This document shows positions 49,271 through 57,969 of a stretch of DNA of 64,000 nucleotides, piece after piece. Source of the DNA: Listeria aquatica FSL S10-1188. GTDB taxonomy: Bacteria; Bacillota; Bacilli; Lactobacillales; Listeriaceae. Position 1 is the stretch's first letter, and every line of letters begins with the position of its first letter. The notes under the pieces were generated by a model. That model was not told where the DNA came from. It did not search any database and worked only from the letters and a program-made list of their open reading frames with translations. The position numbers and the translations under genes were made by a program. The stretch lies in the NCBI RefSeq assembly GCF_000525795.1, contig NZ_AOCG01000008.1, positions 1-64,000 on the forward strand, written 5' to 3'.

Positions 49271-50327
49271 ATGTGCACAAGTATTACTTTACAATCTAAA
49301 GAGGGGAATATGTACTGGTCTAGAACCCTAGATGAGACATTTGAGGAAACGGTTGAAGTTAAAATGTTTCCAAAAAATTACCCTATACAAGGAAAGGAGG
49401 AAACCTTTACAAGTAAATTTAGCTTTATGGGTGTGGGTGTATCGTTTTCGAATGCCTTAGCTGATGGCATAAATGAAGAAGGTCTTGTTGGCGGATTATT
49501 AGTATTAAAAGAATCAAGCTGGGCTGCAAGAGATGAAATTCTAGCAGAGGGTAAAAAGCCAATGTATGGCGAAGAAATAGTGACTTGGATTTTAAGCCAG
49601 TGCGGTACAGTAGATGAAATTGAAGAAGCTATTAAGGAGATTGTATTAGTGGATGAAGATTATGTGGAAGGAGCTCATTTCCCTTTACATTATTGTTTCA
49701 CAGATCGCAATCAAGAACACGTTGTTCTTCAACCGACTGAAAAAGGTCGTTTTAAAGTTTATCGAAATGCGATTGGAATACTAACTAATAGCCCAGAATA
49801 TCATTTTCATATCAGTAATTTAAGAAATTATATGCATTTGTCTGGATACGACCGCAATGAACCAAATGAAATTCGTGGAGAAATCGTCAAACAAATTGGT
49901 TCAGGTTCAGGTCTATTAGGACTACCAGGGGACTATACTTCTCCAAGTCGTTTTGTCAAAGCTGCTTATTTAAGTGAATTTGTAGATAAGCCATCAGATA
50001 GTGAAGCGATAATGACCCTATACCGTGTGGCAAGATCTGTTGCCATTGCACCTGGTTGGGAAAAAAATTGATGAAACGGGAGAAAGTGATCGAAACATTT
50101 ACTGGTCTGGATACGATCAAAATGAACGGGCGATCTACATTCAACCGGCTCGAACAAATACGTTTTCCAAAGTAACGTTAGATCCTTCTAAAACTACTCC
50201 TACAAGTTATGAAGTATCTTACAGCCCTTCTATTTTTGAAAGTGCAGAGCGTGTACCAAATGCTCACACGATTGAAATAGAACGTGAAAAATTTGGAAAA
50301 GATATTTCAAACAAAGTTTTTAACTAA
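49271..50327 (+). CDS. Choloylglycine hydrolase / bile-salt-hydrolase-like Ntn amidase, frameshifted
   Basis: The start is taken as ATG 49271, since the family needs cysteine directly after the initiator Met (MCTSITLQSKEG), where Cys2 becomes the N-terminal nucleophile. The in-frame ATG at 49265 would mask it. Other active-site residues are visible: Arg18 and Asp21 (WSRTLDE), Asn in FSNALADGINEEGL, Asn in GILTNSPEYH and Arg in SPSRFVKAAYL. One A fewer in the run 50061-50067 joins the end to 50327, about 352 residues. Members cleave conjugated bile salts or penicillin V; the choice cannot be made here. Confidence 0.9.
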
Positions 50328-50347
50328 TTCCTAGTAAGAAATAAATA

Positions 50348-50398
50348 AACCGCCTCTAAAAGAACTGGATTTTTGGTCTTTTCTTTTGGAGGCGGTTT
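50348..50398. terminator. Hairpin after the choloylglycine hydrolase gene
   Basis: AACCGCCTC.AAAAGAAC / GGAGGCGGTT long stem. No strong T run on either side, so function is probable only. Confidence 0.6.
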
Positions 50399-50635
50399 GC
50401 AGTTATATCAATAAATTTTGGTTAAACAAAGAAAAAGGACTAATCATTAGCTGGTAAAGTTATGGTTCGACATCAAATGAATAAGCAATCAAGGAGCAAG
50501 TGAGAGGCCGATATGAGATGAGAACGAACTGATTTATTATAAGCAAATCCATGCATTTAATAAGTCTCATTTTAGGGTATCTTTTTAAAAGAGGAAGGGA
50601 TACTTGTTGTGTAAATAGATATTGGAGATGTAGAA

Positions 50636-50776
50636 ATGAGATCATTACAAGAACTTGATTACCAGACTCTTATTTATCTTTACGAAAAAAATATTGAATT
50701 AGATAAGGGCTTCTTAAATGCCTGTTACCCTAGTTTATATCGTTTACATCAATATGGATTTTTAACGGATTTATAG
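50636..50776 (+). CDS. Small hypothetical protein
   Basis: 46 residues (MRSLQELDYQTLIYLYEKNI, then ELDKGFLNACYPSLYRLHQY, GFLTDL). TTGGAGATG lies 8 bases before the ATG. Helical, not membrane; the end resembles a winged-helix tail, so it could be a fragment of a regulator. Low certainty. Confidence 0.3.
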   Translation: MRSLQELDYQTLIYLYEKNIELDKGFLNACYPSLYRLHQYGFLTDL

Positions 50777-50815
50777 AAATCAGAAGCTAAATGATGTCCC
50801 GAAAAGAAATGAAAA

Positions 50816-50844
50816 AAGAACCATGTCATAGATACATGGTTCTT
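50816..50844 (-). terminator. Rho-independent terminator of the amidohydrolase operon
   Basis: AAGAACCATGT / ACATGGTTCTT stem, followed on the minus strand by six T. Confidence 0.85.
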
Positions 50845-50903
50845 ACAAGAATTTCACTTATAAAGTCGTAAAATGATTAAAATTTAGAACGTTTTGGTGT
50901 AAC

Positions 50904-52088
50904 TTAAGCAAATAAATCAGCAAGTGCCACATCCGCAACAGATTTTGCTGCAACGAGGAGGGCATCTTCATCGATATCGAACTTCGGATGGTGATTGAAG
51001 TAAGGATTTTCGACGCCTTTAGGAGCGGCACCAACGTAGAAGAATGAGCCCGGGATTTTTTCAAGATAGTAAGCAAAGTCTTCAGATCCGGAAAGTTGTG
51101 GGAACTCGCTAACCGACGTTAGATAATCACCGATTCCTTTTTGCTCAAGTGTTTCAGCAATTTGCATGGTGATTTTTTCGTCGTTGTAAAGTGGTGGATA
51201 GTCACGAGTAAGTTCAAGCTCGCAAGTCACACCAAATTCTGCTTCGATGCCTTTTACGATTTCACGAATGCGTTCGTCGAGTTTGTCTGCCACTTCGTTT
51301 GTCATGTAGCGCATATCGCCTTCAAGCGTCACGTGATCTTTAATGACGTTAAATTGCCCCGCACCGTCGAACGAACCAATCGTCACAACTCCCATATCAA
51401 AGGGATTTAATGAGCGAGAAACGATAGTTTGGACGGCGTTCACAAAATGGGCACCAGCAACAATGGCGTCATTTGCCATATGTGGTGACGAGCCGTGACC
51501 ACCTTTCCCTTGGATACGCAACTTGAAGTAGCTTCGGCCGGCCATTGCGTAGCCGGGATGGTAAGCCACTTCGCCTGCTTTCTTGAATGGGAAGAAGTGA
51601 ATGCCATAAATGTGTTCCACGTCATCTAGCAAGCCGGATTCTACCATACTTTTTGCCCCACCAGGAGGAAGTTCTTCAGCATGTTGATGAATAATTTTAA
51701 TCGTACCTTTTAGTTCATCTTTCAGTTCAATCAGGCAATCCGCAAGTACAAGCAAGTAAGCCGTATGCCCATCATGACCGCAAGCGTGCATCACGCCTTT
51801 TTCGGATGAAGCAAAGGGAAGGCCCGTTTCTTCTTCGATCGGAAGGGCATCAAAATCGGCGCGAAGACCAATTGTTTTGCCGGGTTTAGCACCTTCGATG
51901 GTGACAATAATGCCGTGGCCATTTCCGACTTCTTGATCAATTTCAACTGGCTTTCCTTGATAGAAATCAAGGACGAACTGAGCGGTTTTTTCTTCTTGAA
52001 AAGACAGTTCGGGATGATTGTGGAGATGGCGTCTGATTTTGATCATTTCATCTTGGCGCTCATCTAGCATTTTCATTAAATTTTTCAC
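50904..52088 (-). CDS. M20D-family amidohydrolase
   Basis: 394 residues. Family motifs: RRHLHNHPELSFQEEKTAQF, GLRADFDALPIEEETGLPFA, HACGHDGHTAYLLVLA, HQHAEELPPGGAKSMVE and the dimerisation-domain start GKGGHGSSPHMANDAI. The metal ligands (Cys and His of ACGHD, Glu-Glu of AEELPPGG, late His of NPYFNHHPKFDID) are present. Members split N-acyl or N-aminoacyl conjugates such as N-acetyl-diaminopimelate, hippurate or auxin conjugates. The region HQHAEE has His where the paralogue at 53514 has Pro (HQPAEE, the common form). Third gene of the operon, 16 bp after the transporter. Confidence 0.92.
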   Translation of the reverse strand: MKNLMKMLDERQDEMIKIRRHLHNHPELSFQEEKTAQFVLDFYQGKPVEIDQEVGNGHGIIVTIEGAKPGKTIGLRADFDALPIEEETGLPFASSEKGVMHACGHDGHTAYLLVLADCLIELKDELKGTIKIIHQHAEELPPGGAKSMVESGLLDDVEHIYGIHFFPFKKAGEVAYHPGYAMAGRSYFKLRIQGKGGHGSSPHMANDAIVAGAHFVNAVQTIVSRSLNPFDMGVVTIGSFDGAGQFNVIKDHVTLEGDMRYMTNEVADKLDERIREIVKGIEAEFGVTCELELTRDYPPLYNDEKITMQIAETLEQKGIGDYLTSVSEFPQLSGSEDFAYYLEKIPGSFFYVGAAPKGVENPYFNHHPKFDIDEDALLVAAKSVADVALADLFA

Positions 52089-52104
52089 GCATTCGAGACA
52101 ACTC

Positions 52105-53514
52105 CTATTCGTTAGTTTGCACAGTTTGGACAGCTTTTTTGGTTTGTGGTGTCATGAAGATAACGGCAAGCAGGGAAAGGACGCAGAAAGCTACGTTCGT
52201 AAGTAAGCCAACCATTGCTGCGACTTCGATATTTCCACTTGCTGCAATGACACCGTATACAGTGGCAGAAATCGCAACGCCGAAAGATCCACCAAGTGAA
52301 CTTGCCATTTTGTAGATTCCTGATGCTACACCGACTTTATCTTCTGGCGAGTTGGATACGGCTGTATCGGTTGAAGGCGTTGCATAGATGCCAAGTCCTA
52401 GACCGAAGAAAGCATATCCAATGAAGACAAAGATCAAGTAAATCAAATTAGGCAAGAAGGTCATGGCCATGAGTGCAATCCCGATCGCCGTGATGAGGGA
52501 GCCAAAAATCATCGGTTTTCTTGCTCCGATTTTTTGTAATAGTTTTTCACCGACGCGAATCATTGCAAGCACGCAGACTACATAGCCGAGCGTGAGCAAA
52601 CCTGATTGGAAGGCGGTAAAGCCGCGCCCTACTTGGACGTAAGTGTTTGCAACAACGAGTGTTCCAGCTGCTGCATTTAGCAAGAAGTTGGAAAGTGTTG
52701 CCCCGCTATAAGCCATGTTTTTGAAGAGGCTGAATTCGATAAAGCCATTTGTTTGGCGTAGTTCAATGCGGAAGAAGAAAAAGGCACTGATTAGGAAGAC
52801 AAGAATCATGATGATTGTTGTTGGACTTGTCCAACCAAATGTAGAGCCACGTGTAATGACAAGGTTCAAACAAACCATTGCGATGACAAAGGTAACAAGG
52901 CCCCAAGTATCGAAACGGCCTTTATTTCCTGTTTGCGCTACTTTGCTTTCTGGTGTGCCTTTAATAAGAAGCATGCCGAGAAGTGCGATGATGATCGAAA
53001 TGATGAAAATCCAGCGCCAGCCCATGTAAGTGGCGATGGCACCACCGACGAAGGAACAGAATCCAGAACCACCCCAAGAACCAATCGACCAGTAGCTTAA
53101 AGCACGTTGGCGGTCTTTCCCGTCAAAGTAAGTTTTCATAAGCGAAAGGGTTGCCGGCATGATGCAGGCAGCAGAAAGTCCTTGGATAACACGACCAATG
53201 ATGAGAAGTGTGGCTCCATGAGCAAGGACAATGAGTAGCGAGCCTAAAATACTTAAAACAAGTCCGATATAAGTGAGTTTCATTCGACCAAATTTATCAG
53301 CTAGTCCGCCAGCAACAACGATAAAGATTCCAGAGAAGAGGGCGGTAAGACTAATTGCGATATTGAGCAAATCGGATGAAATCCCGATGTCACTTTGAAT
53401 GGCGGGGACAATATTTACCATCGACTGTGCGAACAGCCAGAAGGTTAGAACCCCAAATACGATTCCGATAATCAGTCGGTTCGTTCCTTTATAAGTGGTT
53501 TGTTCTTGTTGCAT
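52105..53514 (-). CDS. MFS transporter, DHA2 (EmrB/QacA) type
   Basis: 469 residues, 13-14 membrane helices. Motif A-like GGLADKFGRMKLTYIGLVLS, and motif C-like GSWGGSGFCSFVGGAIATYM after helix 4. The DHA2 family pumps drugs or metabolites out with protons. Its ATG overlaps the stop of the upstream amidohydrolase (TAATG) and a second amidohydrolase follows 16 bp later. This implies transport of the substrate or product of these enzymes; direction cannot be told. Confidence 0.9.
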   Translation of the reverse strand: MQQEQTTYKGTNRLIIGIVFGVLTFWLFAQSMVNIVPAIQSDIGISSDLLNIAISLTALFSGIFIVVAGGLADKFGRMKLTYIGLVLSILGSLLIVLAHGATLLIIGRVIQGLSAACIMPATLSLMKTYFDGKDRQRALSYWSIGSWGGSGFCSFVGGAIATYMGWRWIFIISIIIALLGMLLIKGTPESKVAQTGNKGRFDTWGLVTFVIAMVCLNLVITRGSTFGWTSPTTIIMILVFLISAFFFFRIELRQTNGFIEFSLFKNMAYSGATLSNFLLNAAAGTLVVANTYVQVGRGFTAFQSGLLTLGYVVCVLAMIRVGEKLLQKIGARKPMIFGSLITAIGIALMAMTFLPNLIYLIFVFIGYAFFGLGLGIYATPSTDTAVSNSPEDKVGVASGIYKMASSLGGSFGVAISATVYGVIAASGNIEVAAMVGLLTNVAFCVLSLLAVIFMTPQTKKAVQTVQTNE

Positions 53515-54710
53515 TAGTTTGCACTTCCTTTCAAGTATTCAGAAACCACTGCGCCCATTGATTTAGCAGCAATTAGCAAGCAGTCTTCGTTAATGTCAAA
53601 TTTTGGATGGTGATGGGGATAAAAGACCCCGTTTGCTGGTTTTGCGCCCACGTAGAAGAAACAGCTTGGTACTTTTTCAGCATAGTAAGCAAAATCTTCG
53701 GATGGAGGTTGTGGTTCGCAACGTGTCACTTCAGTTACTTCTTTAATATCTGCATCTTTCAATGTTTGGGAAACAAAATCGGTCAATTTTTCGTCGTTCA
53801 TAAGGACGGGATAGTCATTTTGATAGTCAAGGTCGTAAGTGATGCCAAACATGGCTTTGATACCATCAAGAATACGTGTAATCTCCGTTTGAATAAGTTT
53901 ACGTGTTTCTTCTGTCATGGCACGAACATCGCCTTCAAGAGTTACGTGATCTTTTATGACATTAAATTGACCTTTTCCATCAAAAGAGCCAATTGTAATT
54001 GTCCCAACACTGAATGGGTCCAAACGCCGACTGATGACTGTTTGAACAGCAGTTACAAAATAGCTTGCTGCAACGATGGCATCATTTGCCATGTGAGGGG
54101 ACGAGCCGTGTCCGCCTTTTCCGTGGATGGTCACATTGAAATAGGAACGACCGGTTTGGATGGCTCCTTCACGGTAGAAAACTCCGCCTGTATCCATAGG
54201 ACTCATCACGTGAATGCCGATAACATTGTCGACGCCGTCTAAAGCGCCATCTTTGATCATTTGAAGTGCCCCGCCTGGAGGAACTTCTTCGGCAGGTTGG
54301 TGTAATACTTTGATTTTGCCTGTGAATTGATCTTTTAATTCAATTAAAGTTTCTGCGAGGATAAGCATGTAAGCTGTGTGACCATCATGGCCGCAAGCAT
54401 GCATCACGCCTTCGTTTTGCGAAGCGAAAGGAAGGCCTGTTTCTTCTTTAATGGGAAGCGCGTCAAAGTCGGCGCGAATAGCGAGAGTTTTCCCGGGTTT
54501 CCCGCTATCAATTGTGACTACTACGCCGTTTCCGCCAGTAAAGGTTTGAACGTCGCAATCTTTGTCGCGGTAGAAGTCAACGATGTATTGTTTGGTGTTT
54601 GTTTCATGGAAGGATAATTCTGGGTGTTCGTGTAAATGACGTCGAATGCTCACGATGCGATCCTTTTTGTCGTCTAAACGTTTGAAAAGTTCTTCTTTCA
54701 TGTCGTTCAT
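53514..54710 (-). CDS. M20D-family amidohydrolase (paralogue)
   Basis: 398 residues, about 60 percent alike by eye to the product of 50904-52088: RRHLHEHPELSFHETNTKQY, AIRADFDALPIKEETGLPFA, HACGHDGHTAYMLILA, HQPAEEVPPGGALQMIK and GKGGHGSSPHMANDAIVAAS. All metal ligands are present. First gene of the amidohydrolase-MFS-amidohydrolase operon. GGAGG precedes the start. The duplication on both sides of the transporter suggests two related substrates. Confidence 0.92.
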   Translation of the reverse strand: MNDMKEELFKRLDDKKDRIVSIRRHLHEHPELSFHETNTKQYIVDFYRDKDCDVQTFTGGNGVVVTIDSGKPGKTLAIRADFDALPIKEETGLPFASQNEGVMHACGHDGHTAYMLILAETLIELKDQFTGKIKVLHQPAEEVPPGGALQMIKDGALDGVDNVIGIHVMSPMDTGGVFYREGAIQTGRSYFNVTIHGKGGHGSSPHMANDAIVAASYFVTAVQTVISRRLDPFSVGTITIGSFDGKGQFNVIKDHVTLEGDVRAMTEETRKLIQTEITRILDGIKAMFGITYDLDYQNDYPVLMNDEKLTDFVSQTLKDADIKEVTEVTRCEPQPPSEDFAYYAEKVPSCFFYVGAKPANGVFYPHHHPKFDINEDCLLIAAKSMGAVVSEYLKGSAN

Positions 54711-54914
54711 GTTTTTTTCCTCCTATAATAATGAATAATCTATAATGACATTCTTATTATAGCCAGTTTGAACGGCCGGATAGGGGCGTTTTTTTGTGTT
54801 GTTTGGGGACTTTTTTTTGTTTTAAGTTTGTGATTGGATTTACGAAGGTTGAAATTTAGGGGTGGATTTTTGACATTAAAATGAAAGTAGGCAAAAATGA
54901 AAATGCGAACAAAG

Positions 54915-54951
54915 AAAAAGCCAAAAAGACGAATGCCTTTTTGGCTTTTAT
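54915..54951 (-). terminator. Terminator of the ROK repressor gene
   Basis: AAAAGCCAAAAAG / CTTTTTGGCTTTT stem just after the ROK stop, with T's on the minus strand. The gap from 54711 to 54914 is promoter space for the amidohydrolase operon. Confidence 0.75.
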
Positions 54952-54955
54952 AGAG

Positions 54956-56110
54956 TTATTCGGCAAGCTTCAGCCGCTCGATATTCAAATACTTCTGTGC
55001 GGTGAAGGCGAGCGCCCCGTAAAGCGTGGAATTCTCGCCAAGGGAAGTGTTTTTGATGATGACATCGGCAGCGAGACGGTTAGCTACACGTTCTTTAATG
55101 AAATCAATCGTAATCGGGATTTTTCTCGTAATCGAGCTGTTGATCACAACGATTTCTGGCGCATACATCATAATGATATTATTGATGCCTACACTTAGAA
55201 TATCAGAATATTTTTGGAGTAGAGCTAAAGTTTCCGGATCTTTTTCTTCATAATAACGAACAAGCACATCTGAATTGACTTTTTCAAGTCCTTTTAATTC
55301 GCGAAGTTCACTGTAGATCACTTCATTCGCTCCGTAACGTTCTAAGCAGCCACTATTTCCGCAGGGACAAGCCTTACCGTGTGGTTGAAAAATAGTATGT
55401 CCGATTTCACCTGCTTTCCCGTCTTTTCCGAGATGCAACTTACCGGCTTCAACGATCCCAGCCCCAATTCCGCTATGCATGCTGATTGCGATCAATTTTT
55501 CGTATTCTGATGAAAACGTGTATTCACCGAGTGCTGATAAATTGGCTTCGTTCTCGATGTAAATCGGAAAGGCGTATCGCGCGCCGAGCTCAGTAAATAA
55601 ATCTAGTTGGTCAAGATCGTAGTAAGGCGTGAAAATAATTTCTTCATTTGACACTTGCCCGTGAATCGCAAGCGTCATTCCAACAATGCCATGTGGAGTT
55701 TCTGGAAGATCTGCCGTTAAATTGCGCACCGTTTCTTCTATAACAGAAATCGCATTTTCTGAGGAAATCAGTTTGTCTTTTTGGCTAATACTTTTAATAA
55801 TCGTACCATCGATATACGCTAAAGCCGCTTCGATGTAGTTGTAGCCAATGTCGAGTGCGAGCAGTAAGGACGATCTTTTATTGAAAGATAACATGATCGG
55901 CTTTCTTCCACCGACATTCGAGGAGTCACCGATGCGTGTTTCGAAAATTAGATCAATATCCATGAGCTTTTTCGTGATCGACGAAACGGAAGCCTTGTTT
56001 AGTTTGGATAGCTCGGATAGTTTCGCTCTCGAAATTTCTTTGTTTTGAATAATAAAATTTAATATTTTCGCTTCGTTTTGTTCACGAATGGTGTATTTAC
56101 TGGAAATCAT
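54956..56110 (-). CDS. ROK-family transcriptional repressor (XylR-like)
   Basis: 384 residues from ATG 56110, which GAAAGGAG precedes; an upstream in-frame start (56143) has no site. The N-terminal winged helix is EAKILNFIIQNKEISRAKLS then LNKASVSSITKKLMD. The ROK sugar-kinase-like body has LLALDIGYNYIEAALAYIDG, the ISMHSGIGAGIVEAGKLHLG motif, and the zinc motif GHTIFQPHGKACPCGNSGCL. It is divergent from the xyloside transporter and alpha-xylosidase genes and probably represses them until a xylose-like sugar binds. Confidence 0.92.
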   Translation of the reverse strand: MISSKYTIREQNEAKILNFIIQNKEISRAKLSELSKLNKASVSSITKKLMDIDLIFETRIGDSSNVGGRKPIMLSFNKRSSLLLALDIGYNYIEAALAYIDGTIIKSISQKDKLISSENAISVIEETVRNLTADLPETPHGIVGMTLAIHGQVSNEEIIFTPYYDLDQLDLFTELGARYAFPIYIENEANLSALGEYTFSSEYEKLIAISMHSGIGAGIVEAGKLHLGKDGKAGEIGHTIFQPHGKACPCGNSGCLERYGANEVIYSELRELKGLEKVNSDVLVRYYEEKDPETLALLQKYSDILSVGINNIIMMYAPEIVVINSSITRKIPITIDFIKERVANRLAADVIIKNTSLGENSTLYGALAFTAQKYLNIERLKLAE

Positions 56111-56165
56111 AGGGCGGCTCCTTTCGCTTTTGTCTATAATCATAGCATATATTTTTTGAAAGCGG

Positions 56166-56231
56166 TTGACAATTATTTTAGAATCTTTTATATTAGTTCT
56201 TGTAAGTTAGTTTATCGTACAAATAAACCTA
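56166..56231 (+). promoter_or_regulatory. Sigma-A promoter and XylR-like operator of the xyloside operon
   Basis: TTGACA (56166-56171), 17-bp spacer, TATATT (56189-56194). Just downstream lies an imperfect inverted repeat TTAGTTTAT-N7-ATAAACCTAA (56207-56231), which resembles known XylR operators (TTAGTTT-N-AAACTAA). A repressor bound there would block transcription from this promoter. Confidence 0.72.
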
Positions 56232-56312
56232 AGTCAACTTTGAATGGAAGGAAGTGAAGGTCTAGCCCAGTTCAGATGGAAACAAAAATTAATTGTAAAG
56301 TTTCGCTTGAAT

Positions 56313-56389
56313 TGAAAACGCTATCACTATAAAAGACTTTAAGAGTTTTGATTGAAAATAAATTAGGAAGTTTTATGAAAGCGTTGCCT
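56313..56389 (+). promoter_or_regulatory. Two CcpA (cre) sites ahead of the xyloside operon
   Basis: TGAAAACGCTATCA (56313-56326) matches the cre consensus TGWAARCGYTWNCW at all positions; TGAAAGCGTTGCCT (56376-56389) at 13 of 14. Both lie downstream of the promoter, where CcpA acts as a roadblock when glucose is present. Confidence 0.82.
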
Positions 56390-56475
56390 TTATCAAGCAA
56401 CATGCATTCGTACAATAGTCATTTGCGGGTTCTAGCAAAAAAATCTTATTGATAAAACAGAAATGAGGGAGCAAA

Positions 56476-57945
56476 GTGGAGCAAAATCTAGATCAAAAAA
56501 ATGTGGCTGGCGGGGCAATTAGCACACCGGCAAAAACGGTCAGAGCGAATCAAGTGCCTTGGAAAGAGCGAATCGCATATGCAATGAGTGACTTTGGCTG
56601 TAATACAGTTTTTCAAATTTTAGGAACGTATTTTCTTGTATTCTGTACGGATACACTTGGCGTTGCGGCAGCAGCGACTGCTGGACTTTTCGCGTTAACA
56701 GCCATCATCGATTCAGTTGACGGCATTTTTTGGGGACAACTGATCGACCGGACGCACACTAAATGGGGAAAATCACGGCCGTACTGGCTTTGGTTCACGA
56801 TTCCATTTGCCATTTTTTGTGTCATGGCTTTTTCAGCTCCAAGCTTTATTATGGGCAGTGAAACAGCGAAAATTGTATGGATTTATATCGCCTATATTGG
56901 CGCGAAAGTTCTTTATTCGGCTATTAATATTCCCGTTACTTCGATTTTACCAGCACTCACCTCTAATCCTAAAGAGCGTGTGACACTTTCAACGATTCGT
57001 CAATTTTTTGGAAACTTTGGGTCGGCGCTATTCTTGCCGTTAACCCTTCCCGCTGTTATTTTCTTTGGCGGATTGATGGGCGATGGCGCGAGTGGCTCGA
57101 AATCAGCTTCTGGTTGGACGATTTGGGCAATTATCCTCGGCGTTATTACGATCATCGCGATGTTTACTGCGTTTTTTGGAACGAAAGAACGCGTTGTAAC
57201 GCGAGACTCGAAACGTTCAGTTCCCATGCGAGAAAGCGTGAAAGCAATTAAAGGAAACTATCCGTGGTTTATCATTATTTTCATCAACTTTGTTTTCTGG
57301 GGAGCTTTTGCGATTCGCTCAAGCGCGCTTCCTTATTACTTCAAATATAATCTAGGTCAAGAAGCACTCGGCTCGCTTACACTTCTTGGAACTACACTTC
57401 AACTGGCTACAACCGCGCTTGTTCCGTTTTTTGTCGGCAAAATCGGGAAACGCAACACGATGATGATCGGAATGATTGGAACGATCGTTTCCCAACTTTT
57501 ACTATTTTTCTCTGAACAAATGGGCGGGAATGTGCCGGTTATTTTAACAGCCGTCGTTTTCTTCTACCTAAGCCAAGGTTTGATCGGAGCACTAATTGCC
57601 GTCATGCTCTCGGACGCAGTGGATTTTGGAGAATGGAAAAATGGCATTCGTGCTGAAGGTTTTGTTACCTCTTTCTCTTCTTTTTCCGCGAAACTGGGGA
57701 TGGGACTTGGTTCGATGCTTCTCTCTGCAGTACTTGCCATGGGTCACTACATCGAATCGACGGGCGCAAATGCAACGAGCCAGCCAGATACAGCTCTAAA
57801 CGCGATTTCGCTCGGCTTCATCTGGATTCCGCTGATTGGCTACATTCTATCCGCGATTGCCCTTTACTTCAATAACTTGGATAAATTTGAAGACCAAATG
57901 GCATCCGAACTTGACGAAAAACACGCTCGTGAACTATCCGAGTAA
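56476..57945 (+). CDS. GPH-family sugar:cation symporter (xyloside transporter, YicJ-like)
   Basis: 489 residues, twelve membrane helices, starting at GTG 56476 behind GAGGGAGC. GPH features: ERIAYAMSDFGCNTVFQILG at the start, IIDSVDGIFWGQLIDRTHTK and WGKSRPYWLW in the loop between helices 2 and 3, and VMLSDAVDFGEWKNGIRAEG before the last helices. These symporters import glycosides with Na+ or H+. It is 24 bp before the alpha-xylosidase gene, matching the yicJ-yicI arrangement, so the substrate is probably an alpha-xyloside such as isoprimeverose. Confidence 0.93.
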   Translation: MEQNLDQKNVAGGAISTPAKTVRANQVPWKERIAYAMSDFGCNTVFQILGTYFLVFCTDTLGVAAAATAGLFALTAIIDSVDGIFWGQLIDRTHTKWGKSRPYWLWFTIPFAIFCVMAFSAPSFIMGSETAKIVWIYIAYIGAKVLYSAINIPVTSILPALTSNPKERVTLSTIRQFFGNFGSALFLPLTLPAVIFFGGLMGDGASGSKSASGWTIWAIILGVITIIAMFTAFFGTKERVVTRDSKRSVPMRESVKAIKGNYPWFIIIFINFVFWGAFAIRSSALPYYFKYNLGQEALGSLTLLGTTLQLATTALVPFFVGKIGKRNTMMIGMIGTIVSQLLLFFSEQMGGNVPVILTAVVFFYLSQGLIGALIAVMLSDAVDFGEWKNGIRAEGFVTSFSSFSAKLGMGLGSMLLSAVLAMGHYIESTGANATSQPDTALNAISLGFIWIPLIGYILSAIALYFNNLDKFEDQMASELDEKHARELSE

Positions 57946-57969
57946 AATAAATCATAAAGGAGAATGATG

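Noticed and set aside
54881..55198. Plus-strand ORF opposite the ROK gene end
   Set aside because: Overlaps the terminator and the end of a well supported gene on the other strand; the protein has no recognisable features.
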